Of a stretch of 64,000 nucleotides of DNA, positions 1 through 10,739 are shown in pieces. Source of the DNA: Bugula neritina. Its lineage: Eukaryota; Bryozoa; Gymnolaemata; Cheilostomatida; Bugulidae. Location of the stretch: assembly GCA_964035545.1 (NCBI GenBank), contig OZ037767.1, forward strand, positions 6,624,207-6,688,206, written 5' to 3'. The notes beneath the pieces were generated by a model. It did no database searches. It worked only from the letters and a program-made list of their open reading frames with translations, and had not been told where the DNA came from. The position numbers and the translations under genes are program-made. Every line of letters begins with the position of its first letter. The stretch's first letter is position 1.

Positions 1-34
1 AATATATATTATTCTTCTTTCCTGCATGTATAAG

Positions 35-1268
35 GAACAGGACGCAACAATGAATGCTGGGACAGCTGCAGCTTATGAGCTGTTTACTATCTTAGAGAAA
101 GAAGGACTTGTCAAGCAATCTGATTTTCTCCGAGATAATCAAGTCCGTAAGTTACACTTTGACTGTAAACATTAAAACAACATTTTTGTTTTGAATGTCA
201 CCGACTCCAAAATGTACTTAGGGAGCATGCTGAAAAGCAAATTGTTTCATCAAAATTCATGATAAATTAATCAACAGGCAAGCAAACTGTTCTTTAGCCA
301 CAAACAGTGAGAGCTGAAATCTAAATCTCATGCCTTAGAGACTTGGATTGAGAAAAATAAATTCAACTATCAGTCTGTATAATGTATATAGTTTAAAGTG
401 CTTTAAAAAAGATCACCCAAACTCTATATTTTACTTCAATGTTTTTCAATATTCTCATATTACTTCTATTTAAGTGACCACTGATTACTAGAACTATACT
501 ATTCCTACTTTTGCTTTATAGTAGTTAGATTCATCGTTTTATCAACTGCTTACCCTTCATTCACATTTTGCCTGCCGTATTGTACGCCGTAACGTAAAAT
601 GTCAGCCATATTTAATCTGTTCGTGCTGAAGTTTTCAAACTCTGCTACTAGGTACGATCTATGACACTTCATTGGGCAATTATAAGCAATGAGTTAGCAC
701 AAAAGTTTTTCTGTCAATTAGAAGCCCGCCGTAACTTGAGTTTCAATCAAGAAGTGCTTGATTTTAACATACTGTAGCAGCGTACATGAAGCTCAGACAT
801 TTGTAAAAATGGCTGATATTTTACTTTACGACGTATGATACGCAGCAAAGTTTGAATGAGGGGTTAGATTGATGTTGCAAATAGCAAGATCAAACGTTAG
901 CTACTGTTCGATTAGTGCAGAGCTGTGTGATGATGTCATCTAGTTTTGTTATCTGCTATTTGATTGGTGTAGAGCTGTGTGATGATGTCATGAGATTATC
1001 CACCTGTCAAATCTATGCTAAGAGGGGAATGTGCAGCAACAACACTTGGCATTCTTTCCTGAGAGAGAACTGTTTCTACACATGCTTGTAAGTTTATCTG
1101 ACTTTTCATCTCATTGACCTCTATACTCAGATGTATAGCAATACAATCAACATTGATTCAATGAGTGATGGTGTTAAACTGGAAGATGCAATATAATGTG
1201 ACCTGTAAATATATGTTTCAGCAACTGTGGCAAAGGATGGAACTAACAGCATGATAAAAAGCCTATAA
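35..1268 (+). CDS. 3' end of an unrecognised protein-coding gene (two exons)
   Basis: The window opens inside a gene. Exon 35-146 follows a pyrimidine-rich acceptor ending in ATAAG and closes on a GTAAGT donor. Its frame reads EQDATMNAGTAAAYELF and continues through a charged stretch (LEKEGLVKQSDFLRDNQV), which looks like ordinary soluble, helical protein. The exon ends in phase 1. A matching phase-1 acceptor (TTTCAG) at 1222 gives a last exon, PTVAKDGTNSMIKSL, with stop TAA at 1266-1268 and an AATAAA at 1380. The phase match plus the nearby poly(A) signal favour this pairing, but another acceptor in the 1-kb intron is possible. I do not recognise the family; the 5' part lies outside the window. 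Confidence 0.45.
551..867. mobile_element. MITE-like element with terminal inverted repeats, copy 1
   Basis: The left end (TACCCTTCATTCA, then GCCGTATTGTACGCCGTAA) is an imperfect inverted repeat of the right end (CATACGTCGTAA on the opposite strand, then CTTTGTTTGAATGAGG-like sequence). Both arms run into a CAGCCAT motif. Internal sequence such as TACGATCTATGACAC is shared with a second copy at 46032-46350. There is no coding capacity. It lies in the intron of the left-edge gene model. Confidence 0.55.
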
Positions 1269-1379
1269 AGGACTACTATCGATCTACCTGAGGCCTACCT
1301 TAGCCTATTTGAGGTTTACCTAAGATCTATACCAATATACGATATGTGGACATAAGTTGTATGCTTGGTCTTTCAGTGT

Positions 1380-1385
1380 AATAAA
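1380..1385 (+). terminator. Poly(A) signal AATAAA of the left-edge gene
   Basis: A canonical AATAAA about 110 bases after the proposed TAA stop at 1266-1268. It supports 1222-1268 as a terminal exon. Confidence 0.4.
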
Positions 1386-1899
1386 CTCATTTTAAATTTC
1401 CACACATGCTTTTTAGTATAAGAATATATGCTAAGCAGCATTCATACATTATAAAATCTCAGCCGCACACATTTGGCTTTTGTCAACAGTAGTATATTTA
1501 TTTTTATAAGAATTGCAACCTGAAACGCATATAGAATTTCCCAATACGTGTACACTTAGTCATGGAAACTTATTGAAAATTCTTGACTCACACAATTAGA
1601 AAACAAAGTAATTAGAGAAATACCTCAAGTTATTGTGCCAATAAGCTAATACCTATATAATGCATAAACATCATATCTATGAGTACCACTTGCAAACAAT
1701 TCATTGAATGACAACAGTGTTAATAGACACCATATTCTGTCAACTTTATGTCTTACTATGCTAACAAGACTAACGATATGCTTATTTTCATACTCCTAGA
1801 TAGGCAAATATTATACTACCTGCATTACTATAAATTGAAATGAGCAAGAGCTATAAACATACACATGTTTTTATTTTGATTTCTAAATTAATGTTAACA

Positions 1900-2260
1900 C
1901 ACTAATAACCCAGTGAAAGTTTTTTGTGACACAAATAAAAAAGTGATTATTTCAGTGCTATAGCCATAAATTTAATTAAAACAAACCTTTATTATATGCT
2001 GTTATTGCAATAAAACATCTAGCTTCTTTATCAAAATCTTATACATGGCTTGCATCATTTTGCGAGAGAATGAAAAGAATAAAGAACTGCTAGTGAAGAT
2101 CAGAACCCCTAGCAAACTCACACTGTTACAGCATTTGATTTTAGTAAATAGGCTTTTATTCATCGAACTGTCAAGCCAACCCTGGAAATATTTAAGGTTT
2201 CTGCTGCCATATAGACAAAGAGTGATTGGTGAATTTTAATTCATGGTTCAGATGCCTATA
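1900..2260. repeat. Array downstream module, unit A
   Basis: This segment shares scattered but collinear sequence with 8310-8640, 16020-16350 and 26670-27030: a GCTATAGyCAT motif, then AACCCCT, then CAGTTTCTGCTG-like sequence and GATGATTGGTG. In every case it lies 0.4-0.9 kb beyond the stop codon of a family gene. It is therefore part of the duplicated unit. A 64-codon open frame here has no conserved counterpart in the other copies and is not called a gene. Confidence 0.5.
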
Positions 2261-2607
2261 ATATAGGTTGACTAACTGAATTTTTTTCATTATAATTAAT
2301 TATTTATTCAATCATAAATGATGGGTATAACACAGTTTTTGCACAAAAGATATCAAATGTTACAAAACAAAAGCACAAATTGTATGAATCAATTAATTGC
2401 AATTCATTGATTCAGATATGATCGATAAAAAATTGGAATAAAATATTTGTTCTATTGATTCAAATTTATTTAGATAGCATATACAAACTGAAAAAGTTAA
2501 TAATCAACTGTTTTAATTCAAAATAACATGCAATAAGATAAACAAGTATATCTGTACGGCTGTTGAGTTAAACACTTATAAAAAGGTGCAAGTAGTGAAT
2601 TAAAATA

Positions 2608-3273
2608 TTAATCTCTTTCTTTATCATTTGATGACTTTCCAAGAGCAAAGCCAATTGCAAAAGCAGTGCCAATTGCAGCAAGGAAACTTCCAAAATATCC
2701 TGCAAATATAATTAAGCATCCTGCTGTGGTTGCTAACGTTGCCCAGTTGTAGGTGATATAGGCCAAAAGACTAGTTGCACTTTGCTTGATCGAACTACAA
2801 ATGCATGTGGCAACTCTTAAAATTCCTTCTTTAGGAACCAATAACTCTAGGGCCGAAAACAATCTTTTGTAAAGCCGCTCATTTGTTGTAGCATGAGCTT
2901 TTATACTTCTATACAACTTCACACTATCAGCTGCTGCTGAAGCCCATCGTAGATGCAAGACATTCCCAACGATGCAGGCCATTAAACAAAGAATGCTGAT
3001 AAGATCATTTAGCACTGAAATCAAGTGTTCCTTGGATTTAATTTCCTGTAGGAGTTTAGCAACAGCAACGAAGCAGTCTAATTTCCTTTGCCCAAAAATC
3101 TCTACAAGAGATCTGCTATCAATTCTTATCATATAGACAAGGGTTTCTAACGCATTTGTTTCCTCAATTGCTTCAGAAATTTTAGTAGCCCAGGTCTTAA
3201 GTTGTTCGCGGAAGAAGTCAAGGGCAATTTGTGTATCTACGCTTACTGGCTTTCCTGACAGCTTCAAATCCAT
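2608..3273 (-). CDS. Tandem-family gene, copy A (unknown, probably tail-anchored, 221 aa)
   Basis: This open copy has 221 codons from ATG at 3271-3273 to a TAA. It begins MDLKLSGKPV. Residues about 15-50 form an amphipathic helix region (FREQLKTWATKISEAIEE), followed by the family's most conserved block (IRIDSRSLVEIFGQ, about 49-62). A hydrophobic Cys-rich segment (LISILCLMACIVGNVLHLRW) lies near 92-111. A conserved YxxNW stretch near 175 leads into a long hydrophobic C-terminal segment and a short charged tail (GKSSNDKERD). The likely picture is a helical cytosolic domain with a C-terminal membrane anchor. An acceptor TTTTTAG sits immediately before A-ATG, so a 5'UTR intron is likely. AATAAA lies about 140 bases past the stop (2465-2470, minus). 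Frame conservation among copies A, B and C argues that it is a real gene. Function unknown. Confidence 0.72.
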   Translation of the reverse strand: MDLKLSGKPVSVDTQIALDFFREQLKTWATKISEAIEETNALETLVYMIRIDSRSLVEIFGQRKLDCFVAVAKLLQEIKSKEHLISVLNDLISILCLMACIVGNVLHLRWASAAADSVKLYRSIKAHATTNERLYKRLFSALELLVPKEGILRVATCICSSIKQSATSLLAYITYNWATLATTAGCLIIFAGYFGSFLAAIGTAFAIGFALGKSSNDKERD

Positions 3274-3600
3274 TCTAAAAACGAGTACATTTTAGTAGGC
3301 GCATCTAAATAATTCCAATTAAAAGCAAAGAATGCTAGTGTGGAACAACGCTCTCATAGCACCACTACTCGCATGTAGTTAAAAAGATCAAAACCAATTA
3401 TTAAATAAACTGGTACAATAATAAAAGATTCACAGCACTGGCAGCTAATTGTCAGATTGACCAGTGAACAAGATATTTTTCACAGAGTAAATACTGCAAG
3501 CAATAAATATGCATTACACAATACCTACAATACTGTTATAGTAAAAACTTTGTAACAAAAGTCAAATGGTAAACGCAATATTGTAAACTTCATATTTGCA
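3274..3600 (-). promoter_or_regulatory. Conserved upstream block of copy A: 5'UTR intron and probable promoter
   Basis: On the minus strand the acceptor TTTTTAG abuts the start codon. About 190 bases further upstream is a block (TCTGACAAT, AGCTGCCAGTGCTG) shared with all other array copies at the same distance. At its 5' side sits a donor-like CTGGTCAAT, and just before that a conserved GCAGTATTTA that could act as a TATA-like element. The constant spacing suggests a short 5'UTR exon with a ~190-base intron, but this is inferred and not shown. Confidence 0.4.
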
Positions 3601-4010
3601 GTAATTTATGATGCACCATGCAATTACGTTTTATAGGCACACAAAACTATCTCTCCACAAAAATTCCAATAATATGTGCAGTCATATAAGAGTTCTTATC
3701 AAACATAATTTTGACACTGCGCAAACTTTAATGCTTTTCTTATTTTGTGTTTTCACATTTGCTATATAGTTGTTATTTGAATTAATAATTGCCTTATATA
3801 AGTAGCTTGAGGTATAATAATGTTGTCTATCTAAAACTAACTTTTGATTATTATTATTATTATATCATTATTATTCTGTGGACGGGTTTTTATTTCCACC
3901 TTCTGCATTAGTCTGTAAAGGTAATTGGAAACTATTAAAAGTATAGACTAAAGTTTATTTATCTTAACAAACATTGCAGTAATCATGTTTACACCACCAA
4001 AATCGTATGC
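3440..4010. repeat. Array upstream module, unit A
   Basis: It is collinear with 17560-18120 of unit C. Shared landmarks are GCACTGGCAGCTA, AATACTGCAAGCAATAAATA, ATGATGCACCATGCAA, TCTGCATTAGTCTGTAAA and AGACTAAAGTTTATTTATCT. Partial matches occur in units B, D, F and G. This is duplicated non-coding DNA 5' of the family genes. Confidence 0.6.
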
Positions 4011-4354
4011 TGGTATGTAAAAAGAGATGGTGGCTTGGCATTTTCATTCTTTTTTAGTTTTGATTAGTAGATTTAGCAACTTATTTAACTTAATACTTGA
4101 AATATATTTGCACCTGTTCAAATAAATCATACAAAAGTTATATTGTTAATTAAGTTGCTGTAGATTCAATGCCTTAATAAATATCCTAATGATTGAAAAA
4201 TGATATAAGCAAGGTTATTGTGCCCCAAGATTATAAAATTCATATATTATAATAATAAAATTGTAATGCTATCTAAAGCAAACTTTATCAACTCTAACTT
4301 CATATTCTTAGACTGATAATCACACAGAAAATGTAGTGTTGAGTTTACCCAGTG

Positions 4355-4425
4355 GCCTTCGTGGTGTAATGGTAGCACACCTGTTTGCAAGCCAGAGAAC
4401 TCGGGTTCGATTCCCAGTGGGGGCA
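4355..4425 (+). tRNA. tRNA-like gene, anticodon GCA (Cys), possibly a tRNA pseudogene
   Basis: The acceptor arms GCCTTCG and TGGGGGC pair over 7 bp (with G-T pairs), followed by discriminator A. The D arm is GTG...CAC with loop TAATGGTAG. The B box GGTTCGATTCC is perfect and the A box TGGTGTAATGGTAG is good. The anticodon loop TTGCAAG puts GCA at the anticodon, which would read Cys codons. Weak points are mismatches in the anticodon stem (CCTGT against CCAGA) and one C-A in the T stem. The body looks more like tRNA-Gly than typical tRNA-Cys, so a decayed tRNA copy or SINE head is a real alternative. It occurs only in unit A of the array. Confidence 0.5.
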
Positions 4426-4489
4426 AAATTATTTTACAGAAGATATTATATTAACAAATTAAAATATTATAATATGATTTAGAATAATA

Positions 4490-4770
4490 TGTTTCTACAT
4501 TTACCTTAACATTATGTTGGTTTCAGTCGGAATGTAGTCAATGCGCGTACTTGGTGAACTATCGTACTAACAATATGAATATGATTTGTTGAAGTAGGTT
4601 GAGAATTAGATCACTAGCACCATGTGACACCCACTAGCTTAGTGATAGTTTCATCATAATATTGCTTAATTTGTATGTGCAATTACATTTACATCTAAAT
4701 GCGACATATGTATATATCAATACGCAACTTAAGAACCAAAGAATGTGCAAAAATTCCTTTCAATTCTCTC
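4490..4770. repeat. Array distal module, unit A
   Basis: Shared with 12760-12990 (B), 18190-18420 (C) and 24050-24300 (D/E). Landmarks are TTACCTT, a GGTTTCAGTCGGAATGTA-like run, AATATCAATATGA, GTTGAAGTAG, the GTGACAC...TAGCT block, then ATATCAATACrCAACTTAAGAACC. Non-coding. The copy stops near 4770, where B and C continue. Confidence 0.55.
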
Positions 4771-5976
4771 ACGTAGTTTAATGTTTTATTTTAGTACATA
4801 GCATCTGTTTAGCAGCAATTTATGTAGCAAGTGATATAGGAGAGGGGGAGGGGTTTATTATAGTTGCATTCAGGCGTTCAACAATTTGCTCTGTAGTGTC
4901 AAAATGCAGCATATAATATGCCATAACAACAACAAGAATATAAAGTGACAAAGTAAATAATGTTGAAATGTTACAATAGCTTGCTATGCTTTTATTGTGT
5001 ATATAAGACTTTTTACACCACTCTTTATTAATACTGCTACTGTAGCTCACATAGCTGTATTATAATAGAAAAGTATATTATATGAGCAGTTAAATATTTT
5101 ATTTAGTTCAAATAGGGCATTTATTTTGAAATAAAAATTCAAGAACGAAAAACATAAAGCTTTCTAATAAACTTGGTCATTTTTTAAAAACCAATTTTTC
5201 TTAAAGTCGTTTTATGTTGAAAGCATGAGCCATCTTTAGCATCCCAGCATGCAAAATTTGTAACTTAGGTTTTGGCTGATTATCCAATAGCTATATATTG
5301 TATTAGAGTGCTCACAGTCTTGTTTATCTAACTATACCCTTGATCATTTTATAGGTGCAAAGCTACCTGCCCAAAATACTTTTTATAACCTGTACAGTTA
5401 TATTATAAACGTGGTGTATGTTGCATTTATAAGTTTTTTTCTATTAAAACAAAATCATGTATTCATAATTTGGAAACCTGCATAATACCAACTACTTATT
5501 CATTGGCTTCTACTGATGTTGGTTTATAGTTTTAGTTTGTTGTTAAATCTTGCAGGTTCTACTAAATTAGTAATGACTGGGGCTACAATTGTTCTTGATT
5601 GTCTAGTAGCTTCATCTATTTTTTACTTATACGGACTGCATTGGTTAGGATGAGGTTGGCTTCAGCTCGTAGTCTCTCGAAATAAGCTGGTTATCATCTA
5701 CCCCAACCACTATTCTGTCTCTGATAAACTCTTCCTTGATATAAAAAGTATCCTGCATGTTCTTCCATAAAGCCTATTTATGAAAGAGCAGAAAATAAAA
5801 ACTCTAAAATCTGTGGGTATACCTCAGAAACAAAATATGTTAAGTTATAATAGGCTGCTTAGCTAATGTGTGACTATATGTGTATATGGATAGCTGCCAT
5901 TCTTCCTCTTCACTGTAACTGCTGCAATTTGATATCTGGGCAAACTGCCAACAGGAAAAAATTAGGTAATTACTTA
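4771..5976. other. Intergenic, nothing recognised
   Basis: AT-rich sequence with short chance open frames only, such as the 76-codon minus frame at 4820-5050, which has no counterpart in paralogous units and no splice support. No gene or repeat end was identified. Confidence 0.4.
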
Positions 5977-6423
5977 AGTTGCGTTTATACCTCTGCTGAA
6001 AAAAGTACCGAGTTTCAGTTAATAATGCTTGTCCGGGTACCCCTTTATAGTCAAACTGAAACTCGTTGAAATCATATTGATGCAGTTGCTCACTTTCTGA
6101 AATTTAAATTTGACTCGCATAATAGCTATTTGATGCCCTTTGTAAACGTCGTGAATTAGTCAAGCGGAAAGCATAAAAGCGATAATTGAGAAGGCGTAGG
6201 CTATATAATTATAACCGTATAAGTACGTTGTCTAATCGCCAAAGTAATAACTAAATAACAATGTTTACAAGGAGTTATTACTCCTATTCTAAAATTGGCC
6301 GATTAAGTTATCACAGTACAAAAATTTCAACGGGTGGCTTTTACAATGCAATGCAACTCGGAGAAATTTCAACCCGGCCAAATTGAAATTTTGACCGAAA
6401 ATCGTGAAGGTATAAACGCAACT
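5977..6423. mobile_element. PIF/Harbinger-like MITE with 3-bp target duplication
   Basis: The terminal inverted repeats AGTTGCGTTTATACCT and AGGTATAAACGCAACT are perfect over 16 bases and are flanked on both sides by TTA (5974-5976 and 6424-6426). A TWA trinucleotide duplication is typical of PIF/Harbinger elements; the superfamily call is inferred from that alone. The element is 447 bp and non-coding. A second, truncated copy is at 48228. Confidence 0.7.
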
Positions 6424-6426
6424 TTA

Positions 6427-7689
6427 AGAATTTGCATATCTCTCAGAGTTTTACACAACGTAGGTCACATTACTATTATGAGAACTGTTACTTAAATCAT
6501 GAGCAACAGCTGATAAAAGTTGATAGAATAGATTTAGAATAGGTTATCAACATCCTTTATTTTCCCATATGCCTTAAATATGCATGATTCAGCTTATTAA
6601 AAAGTTATAACTTATTTTTTGCAACATAACCACTTGTGTCGTACATCATGCTATACCTGAGAACTTTAAAAATTGCATCTCACTCAATGATTATATGACC
6701 ACGTTCGCTACTTGTTATTGTATGACTAAATTAGTAAGTTTTTCCTAGTCTTGCTTGTAAAAACATATTTCGCTGTATCTCAGAGGACTTTGCTGTAACA
6801 TAAAAGTATTGTTGCTTCTACACAACTACCTGTGGGTGTTATCACAATAAATACACAATTATTTAACAAGGATAGCCCTTCAAATAAAGAAACATAATCA
6901 CAGACAGCAAGAGAAGATAATCCTCATGTTGTTACATTCTATGCTAAAGCAAGAAAAGATAATTTTTTAATGCTGCTACAATCTATACTAGGTGCATGCA
7001 ATTGCCACGGAGTTCTTGGAGTGCAATACAAACTGGTTATAATTATGTATGCTTACAGTTCTAAACCAGCACATCAAATAATTACTGAAGAATAAGTCAT
7101 TTGCAACCAACAACTACTTTGTTATAATCAAAGTAATTTTTCTTGTCTACTGTAAACCAATTATAAAAGTGAGGAACAGTTGTAATTAGAAATCGTAGTT
7201 GAATTATGTTACAGGTAAATTTTACTTTGCTTGAGTTACATAAAAATATAGAACTTACTTGCAAATAGTGTTACACGTTTGTAAAAATTTGTTTTTTTGT
7301 AGTAACAATTAAAATGCAACGTACTTATATATAAAAGATAAGTAAGACTACAAGCAAGAACTTGCTGAGAAGTGACATAAAAATGAGTTTTTTTGGAATG
7401 TGAACATTATTTCATATATAGTAAAGGAAATGTGAAATCTGCCCATGCAACTAAAGATTCTCTTAAAATATGCAGCCAACAGTAGTTACCCTTTGTGTTA
7501 GCACAGAGAGTTATAAGTTTGAAACAGATGACACATATTTTGTTGCAAATTTTGATAGAGAAAGGTGCAAAGTATAAGAGTAGAAATTTGAAATAAAAGT
7601 GAACTGGTGTTGGAGAGACAATGTGCTCAGTATAATATCTTGCATGAATGTCAGGATATATGTAATGCTTAGGTGCAGTTGTGAATCAC
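6427..7689. other. Intergenic, nothing recognised
   Basis: AT-rich sequence between the MITE and the start of array unit B. No conserved frame, RNA or repeat boundary was seen. Confidence 0.35.
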
Positions 7690-8660
7690 ATCAAAAAAGG
7701 TGATCAGTTTGCGTTCTTAGTGGTCTATTTGCTTTTTAAATAAAAAGTGAACTTTTGATGCTTACATTTTTTACTAGTATAAACAGCTTTTTGAGTTGTT
7801 TGACATTATTATTTAACAAAAGCTATGCTTGAGAAAAACATTTTGCTTAGCTGTATGTAATTTTAGGTAAACATATATTAAAATATGTTTTTACCTAGAA
7901 AGGATTGAATCTATAAAATTAAAGTAATTACTTTTGTGCTACTTCTGTAACTGTCATCACTGATGTAATGCAAGTTTAATTTGTTAATGATATTCAGTTT
8001 TTTTTAATCATTCAACTATTCATTGATTTACTTTTATATATAAAACATGCATAATTTACATTTGCTTTGATATATTTTGCATCCAATTATTCAAATACTT
8101 TCAAGACGTTTAAGAATTAACGTAAAATTTTATATTGCCGTTGTTTTGTCATTATAGGAACTTGCATATTGTTTTTAACATGGAATGAAACACATGATAT
8201 ATGTGCAACAAAATAAAATAAAATAGGTAAAAGGCTTCAACATAGAGTCCTTATTTTTATTTTCAAATAAATGCAAACAAACTATACCTACAATTCAATT
8301 CTTTAAGTTATTTTTGTAACACTGAGTAAAAAGTATTTATTCCACGGCGCTATAGTCATGCATTTAATTAAAACCTGCAGACGTAGTTTACAATATCATG
8401 CTACTAGCAGCAAAAACGCATATTTTAGCTTTTTTATAAAAATGTTTTCAGCAGACTTCTTATCACTTTGTGCCCTAAATTTTGTTGCTAGCAAAATTTA
8501 TAACCCCTGCAGAACCCCCTTTTCTACAGCGTGTAATTTCAGTGAGCCTTTATTCATCTTGCTGTCAGCTAACCATGCATTGGTATTGGTACAGTTTCTG
8601 CTGCTGGTAAACATTAAACAGCGTTTAAATGATTGGTGTTGTTGTTGTTGTTGTTTTCGA
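7690..8660. repeat. Array downstream module, unit B
   Basis: 7690-8000 aligns with 15510-15800 (TTGTTTGACATT, AAAAGCTA, TTTACCTA, GAATCTAT, ACTTCT.TAACTGTC). 8310-8640 aligns with the same segment in units A, C and E. This marks the left edge of the duplicated unit about 1.4 kb beyond the copy B stop. A 116-codon plus-strand frame (8358-8708) lies inside but is not preserved in the other units, so it is not called. Confidence 0.55.
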
Positions 8661-9112
8661 TTTATTGTTTCTAATAGTAAATATAGAACGAAAAAGAAAA
8701 ATAATTAAAAATCTTAAGCTAAGCTATAAGGAAAAAATGGACTACAAAAAGAAGCAAAAGGGTACTGTCCGATAGCTTGAAGCTATAGTAAGGGGAAAGC
8801 CTAACTTTCTATAAGATAAAAAGTTTTTCATAGTCTAAATGCATGATGATTGAATATGAAGAGAATTAATAATGTTAAAAAATTATCAAATCATATTTAA
8901 AGACAATAAAAAATTTGTTAAGACAAATACATGTTTAATAATACAGAAATGTTCATTTGCAAAACAAACTTTTGATGTAAAGCTTAGATAAACTGGACAC
9001 TAAACAAAATGAAAGTCAATTGATTTATGAAAAAATATGCAATACCATGTAAAATCAACAGGTTTATAGCTACATATGAGTTAACACAGCATAAAAGCCT
9101 ACGAGTAGTAAA

Positions 9113-9763
9113 TTAATTATCTTGAGAATTGAACCAAGAAATGAAAAAGTTATAAATGATTGCCCAAACAGCTAAAAGATATGAAAAAAATCTTCCTGCA
9201 AAAATCCTCCTCCATGTAGTTAACAATATCAACCAATTGAAAGCGATATATGCTGAAAGACTACTCGGATCCTGTGTGATAAAACAACAAATTCTTGCAC
9301 ACACTCTTAGAATTTCGTCAGAAACCAATAATTTCAAAGCTTTAAACAAGTTTTGGTAAAGCTGTTCATTTTCTGCAGCATGAGCTTCAACCCTTCCATA
9401 CAATATCGCACATTTTTGCATTATTAAATCCCATGGCAGATGGGCAAACCAGCCAACAATGCAAGCCATTAAACAAAGAATGTTGAGAAAATCTGTTAGC
9501 ACTAAAATCAAGTTATACTGAGATGTGATTGAGTTTGTTAGTTCAGCAGCACTAGCAAGGAAGTCATTGATTTCATTTCTTCCAAATATTTCTTCAATAT
9601 ATTTGCCATCAATTTCCATCCTACGAACATGAGCTTCTAACACAGGTGTTTTTTCAACTGCTTCAGAAATTACAGGAGCCCAGGTAGTAAGCTGTTCACA
9701 CAGAAATTCAAGGATGTTTTCGACAGACATTCTTCTTGGCTTTCTCAGCAGCCTCAAATCCAT
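9113..9763 (-). CDS. Tandem-family gene, copy B (unknown, probably tail-anchored, 216 aa)
   Basis: The start is taken at MDLRLLRKPRRM (ATG 9761-9763), because the acceptor TTTCTAG lies directly before A-ATG; the open frame continues 20 codons upstream only by reading into the intron. It shows the family layout: amphipathic N-terminal helix (LCEQLTTWAPVISEAVE), conserved block (MEIDGKYIEEIFGRNEI), hydrophobic LNILCLMACIVGWFAHLPW, then FNWLILLTTWRR and a hydrophobic C-terminus ending in SWFNSQDN. It differs from copy A along the whole length yet keeps the frame. Membrane anchoring is predicted from hydrophobicity only. Function unknown. Confidence 0.7.
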   Translation of the reverse strand: MDLRLLRKPRRMSVENILEFLCEQLTTWAPVISEAVEKTPVLEAHVRRMEIDGKYIEEIFGRNEINDFLASAAELTNSITSQYNLILVLTDFLNILCLMACIVGWFAHLPWDLIMQKCAILYGRVEAHAAENEQLYQNLFKALKLLVSDEILRVCARICCFITQDPSSLSAYIAFNWLILLTTWRRIFAGRFFSYLLAVWAIIYNFFISWFNSQDN

Positions 9764-10010
9764 TCTAGAAATAGGTAATTTGAACTCAAAATGAAAAAGA
9801 CACAAAAAATTAATTATCGCCAATAAAAATAATTATTGAAAAGTACTCATATCACATGAATACATATATAAATGTCCTCACTGCTCACAACCAATGAATA
9901 TAGAGACAATAATTAACACACAGTCAACAGCACTGACAGTGCATTGTCAAATTACCATCACACAATATCACATTTTTAAAATGTAGATGCTTCTAAATTA
10001 CAATAGAAAA
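9764..10010 (-). promoter_or_regulatory. Conserved upstream block of copy B
   Basis: Minus-strand acceptor TTTCTAG at the start codon. About 190 bases upstream is the block GGTAATTTGACAATGCACTGTCAGTGCTG, read in two parts (GGTAATTTGACAAT then CACTGTCAGTGCTG), with GTAATT as a donor candidate. Same layout as units A, C, D and F. Confidence 0.4.
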
Positions 10011-10739
10011 TATAATATTTTTATTAAATAAAACTGTCCATGGAAAGTTAAACGATCAATATGTAATATATTGATTTTCATATAATCTATTAATCATTAA
10101 TCTATTATGCATTCTTGCAATGGTATATTATATTTATTATAAGCATGCCAGATTACGTTTGCACAAAAAGTTAGCAACTTATTGTCTCATATGGTCAAGT
10201 AATATTGCCAACTGCCCAAGTTGAACAACTGTATGTTTCATCATTATAATATTATCATTAGTATGATTTCTGTTTTGTTCTTGTATTGGGATTTAAGATA
10301 TAAATGAAAAAACTTAATTACATAAGTGAAACATTGCTTAATTGCTTGCAGACATCTTTTAGAATTGGGGGTTGTCTGACTGATGTCTGGTCACATGGGG
10401 CTGTAGGCATTTTTGTCAGGACAATGCATTATAGGGTGAATGTGCTCACCAGAACATAAGATTAAGGGCTAACTAATCTGAAACTACTTGGCTGTCAAAC
10501 TATAGATGAACTATATATAGTTGTGTTGGTGCGGTGGATATATCTAGGAGACACAGATGAACTATACCTAAACTGTAGATTAGTGTTGATGTCTTGGTAA
10601 CATGTGCATTGGTGAAAAAAGTATGACTGCATGTAGAGACAGTCGAAGCTTGCCAATAGATCATGAAAAACTCAGCCAATCAGCAAAGTACACCACCTCA
10701 ATATCTCACCATTTTAACTTATGTGAAACTCTGCAAGTT
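10011..10739. other. Unit B spacer, nothing recognised
   Basis: A somewhat more GC-rich patch at 10350-10620 (GGGGGTTGTCTGACTGATG, GTCACATGGGGCTGTAGG) has no match that I could find elsewhere in the window. It may be a unit-specific insertion. No gene seen. Confidence 0.3.

Noticed and set aside
1020-1090. Possible extra exon (GTGCAG acceptor to CTTGTAAGTT donor)
   Set aside because: Its open frame needs phase 0, which does not match the phase-1 donor at 146; the exon at 1222 fits better.
8358-8708. 116-codon plus-strand frame
   Set aside because: Lies in the downstream module but is not open in units A, C or E.
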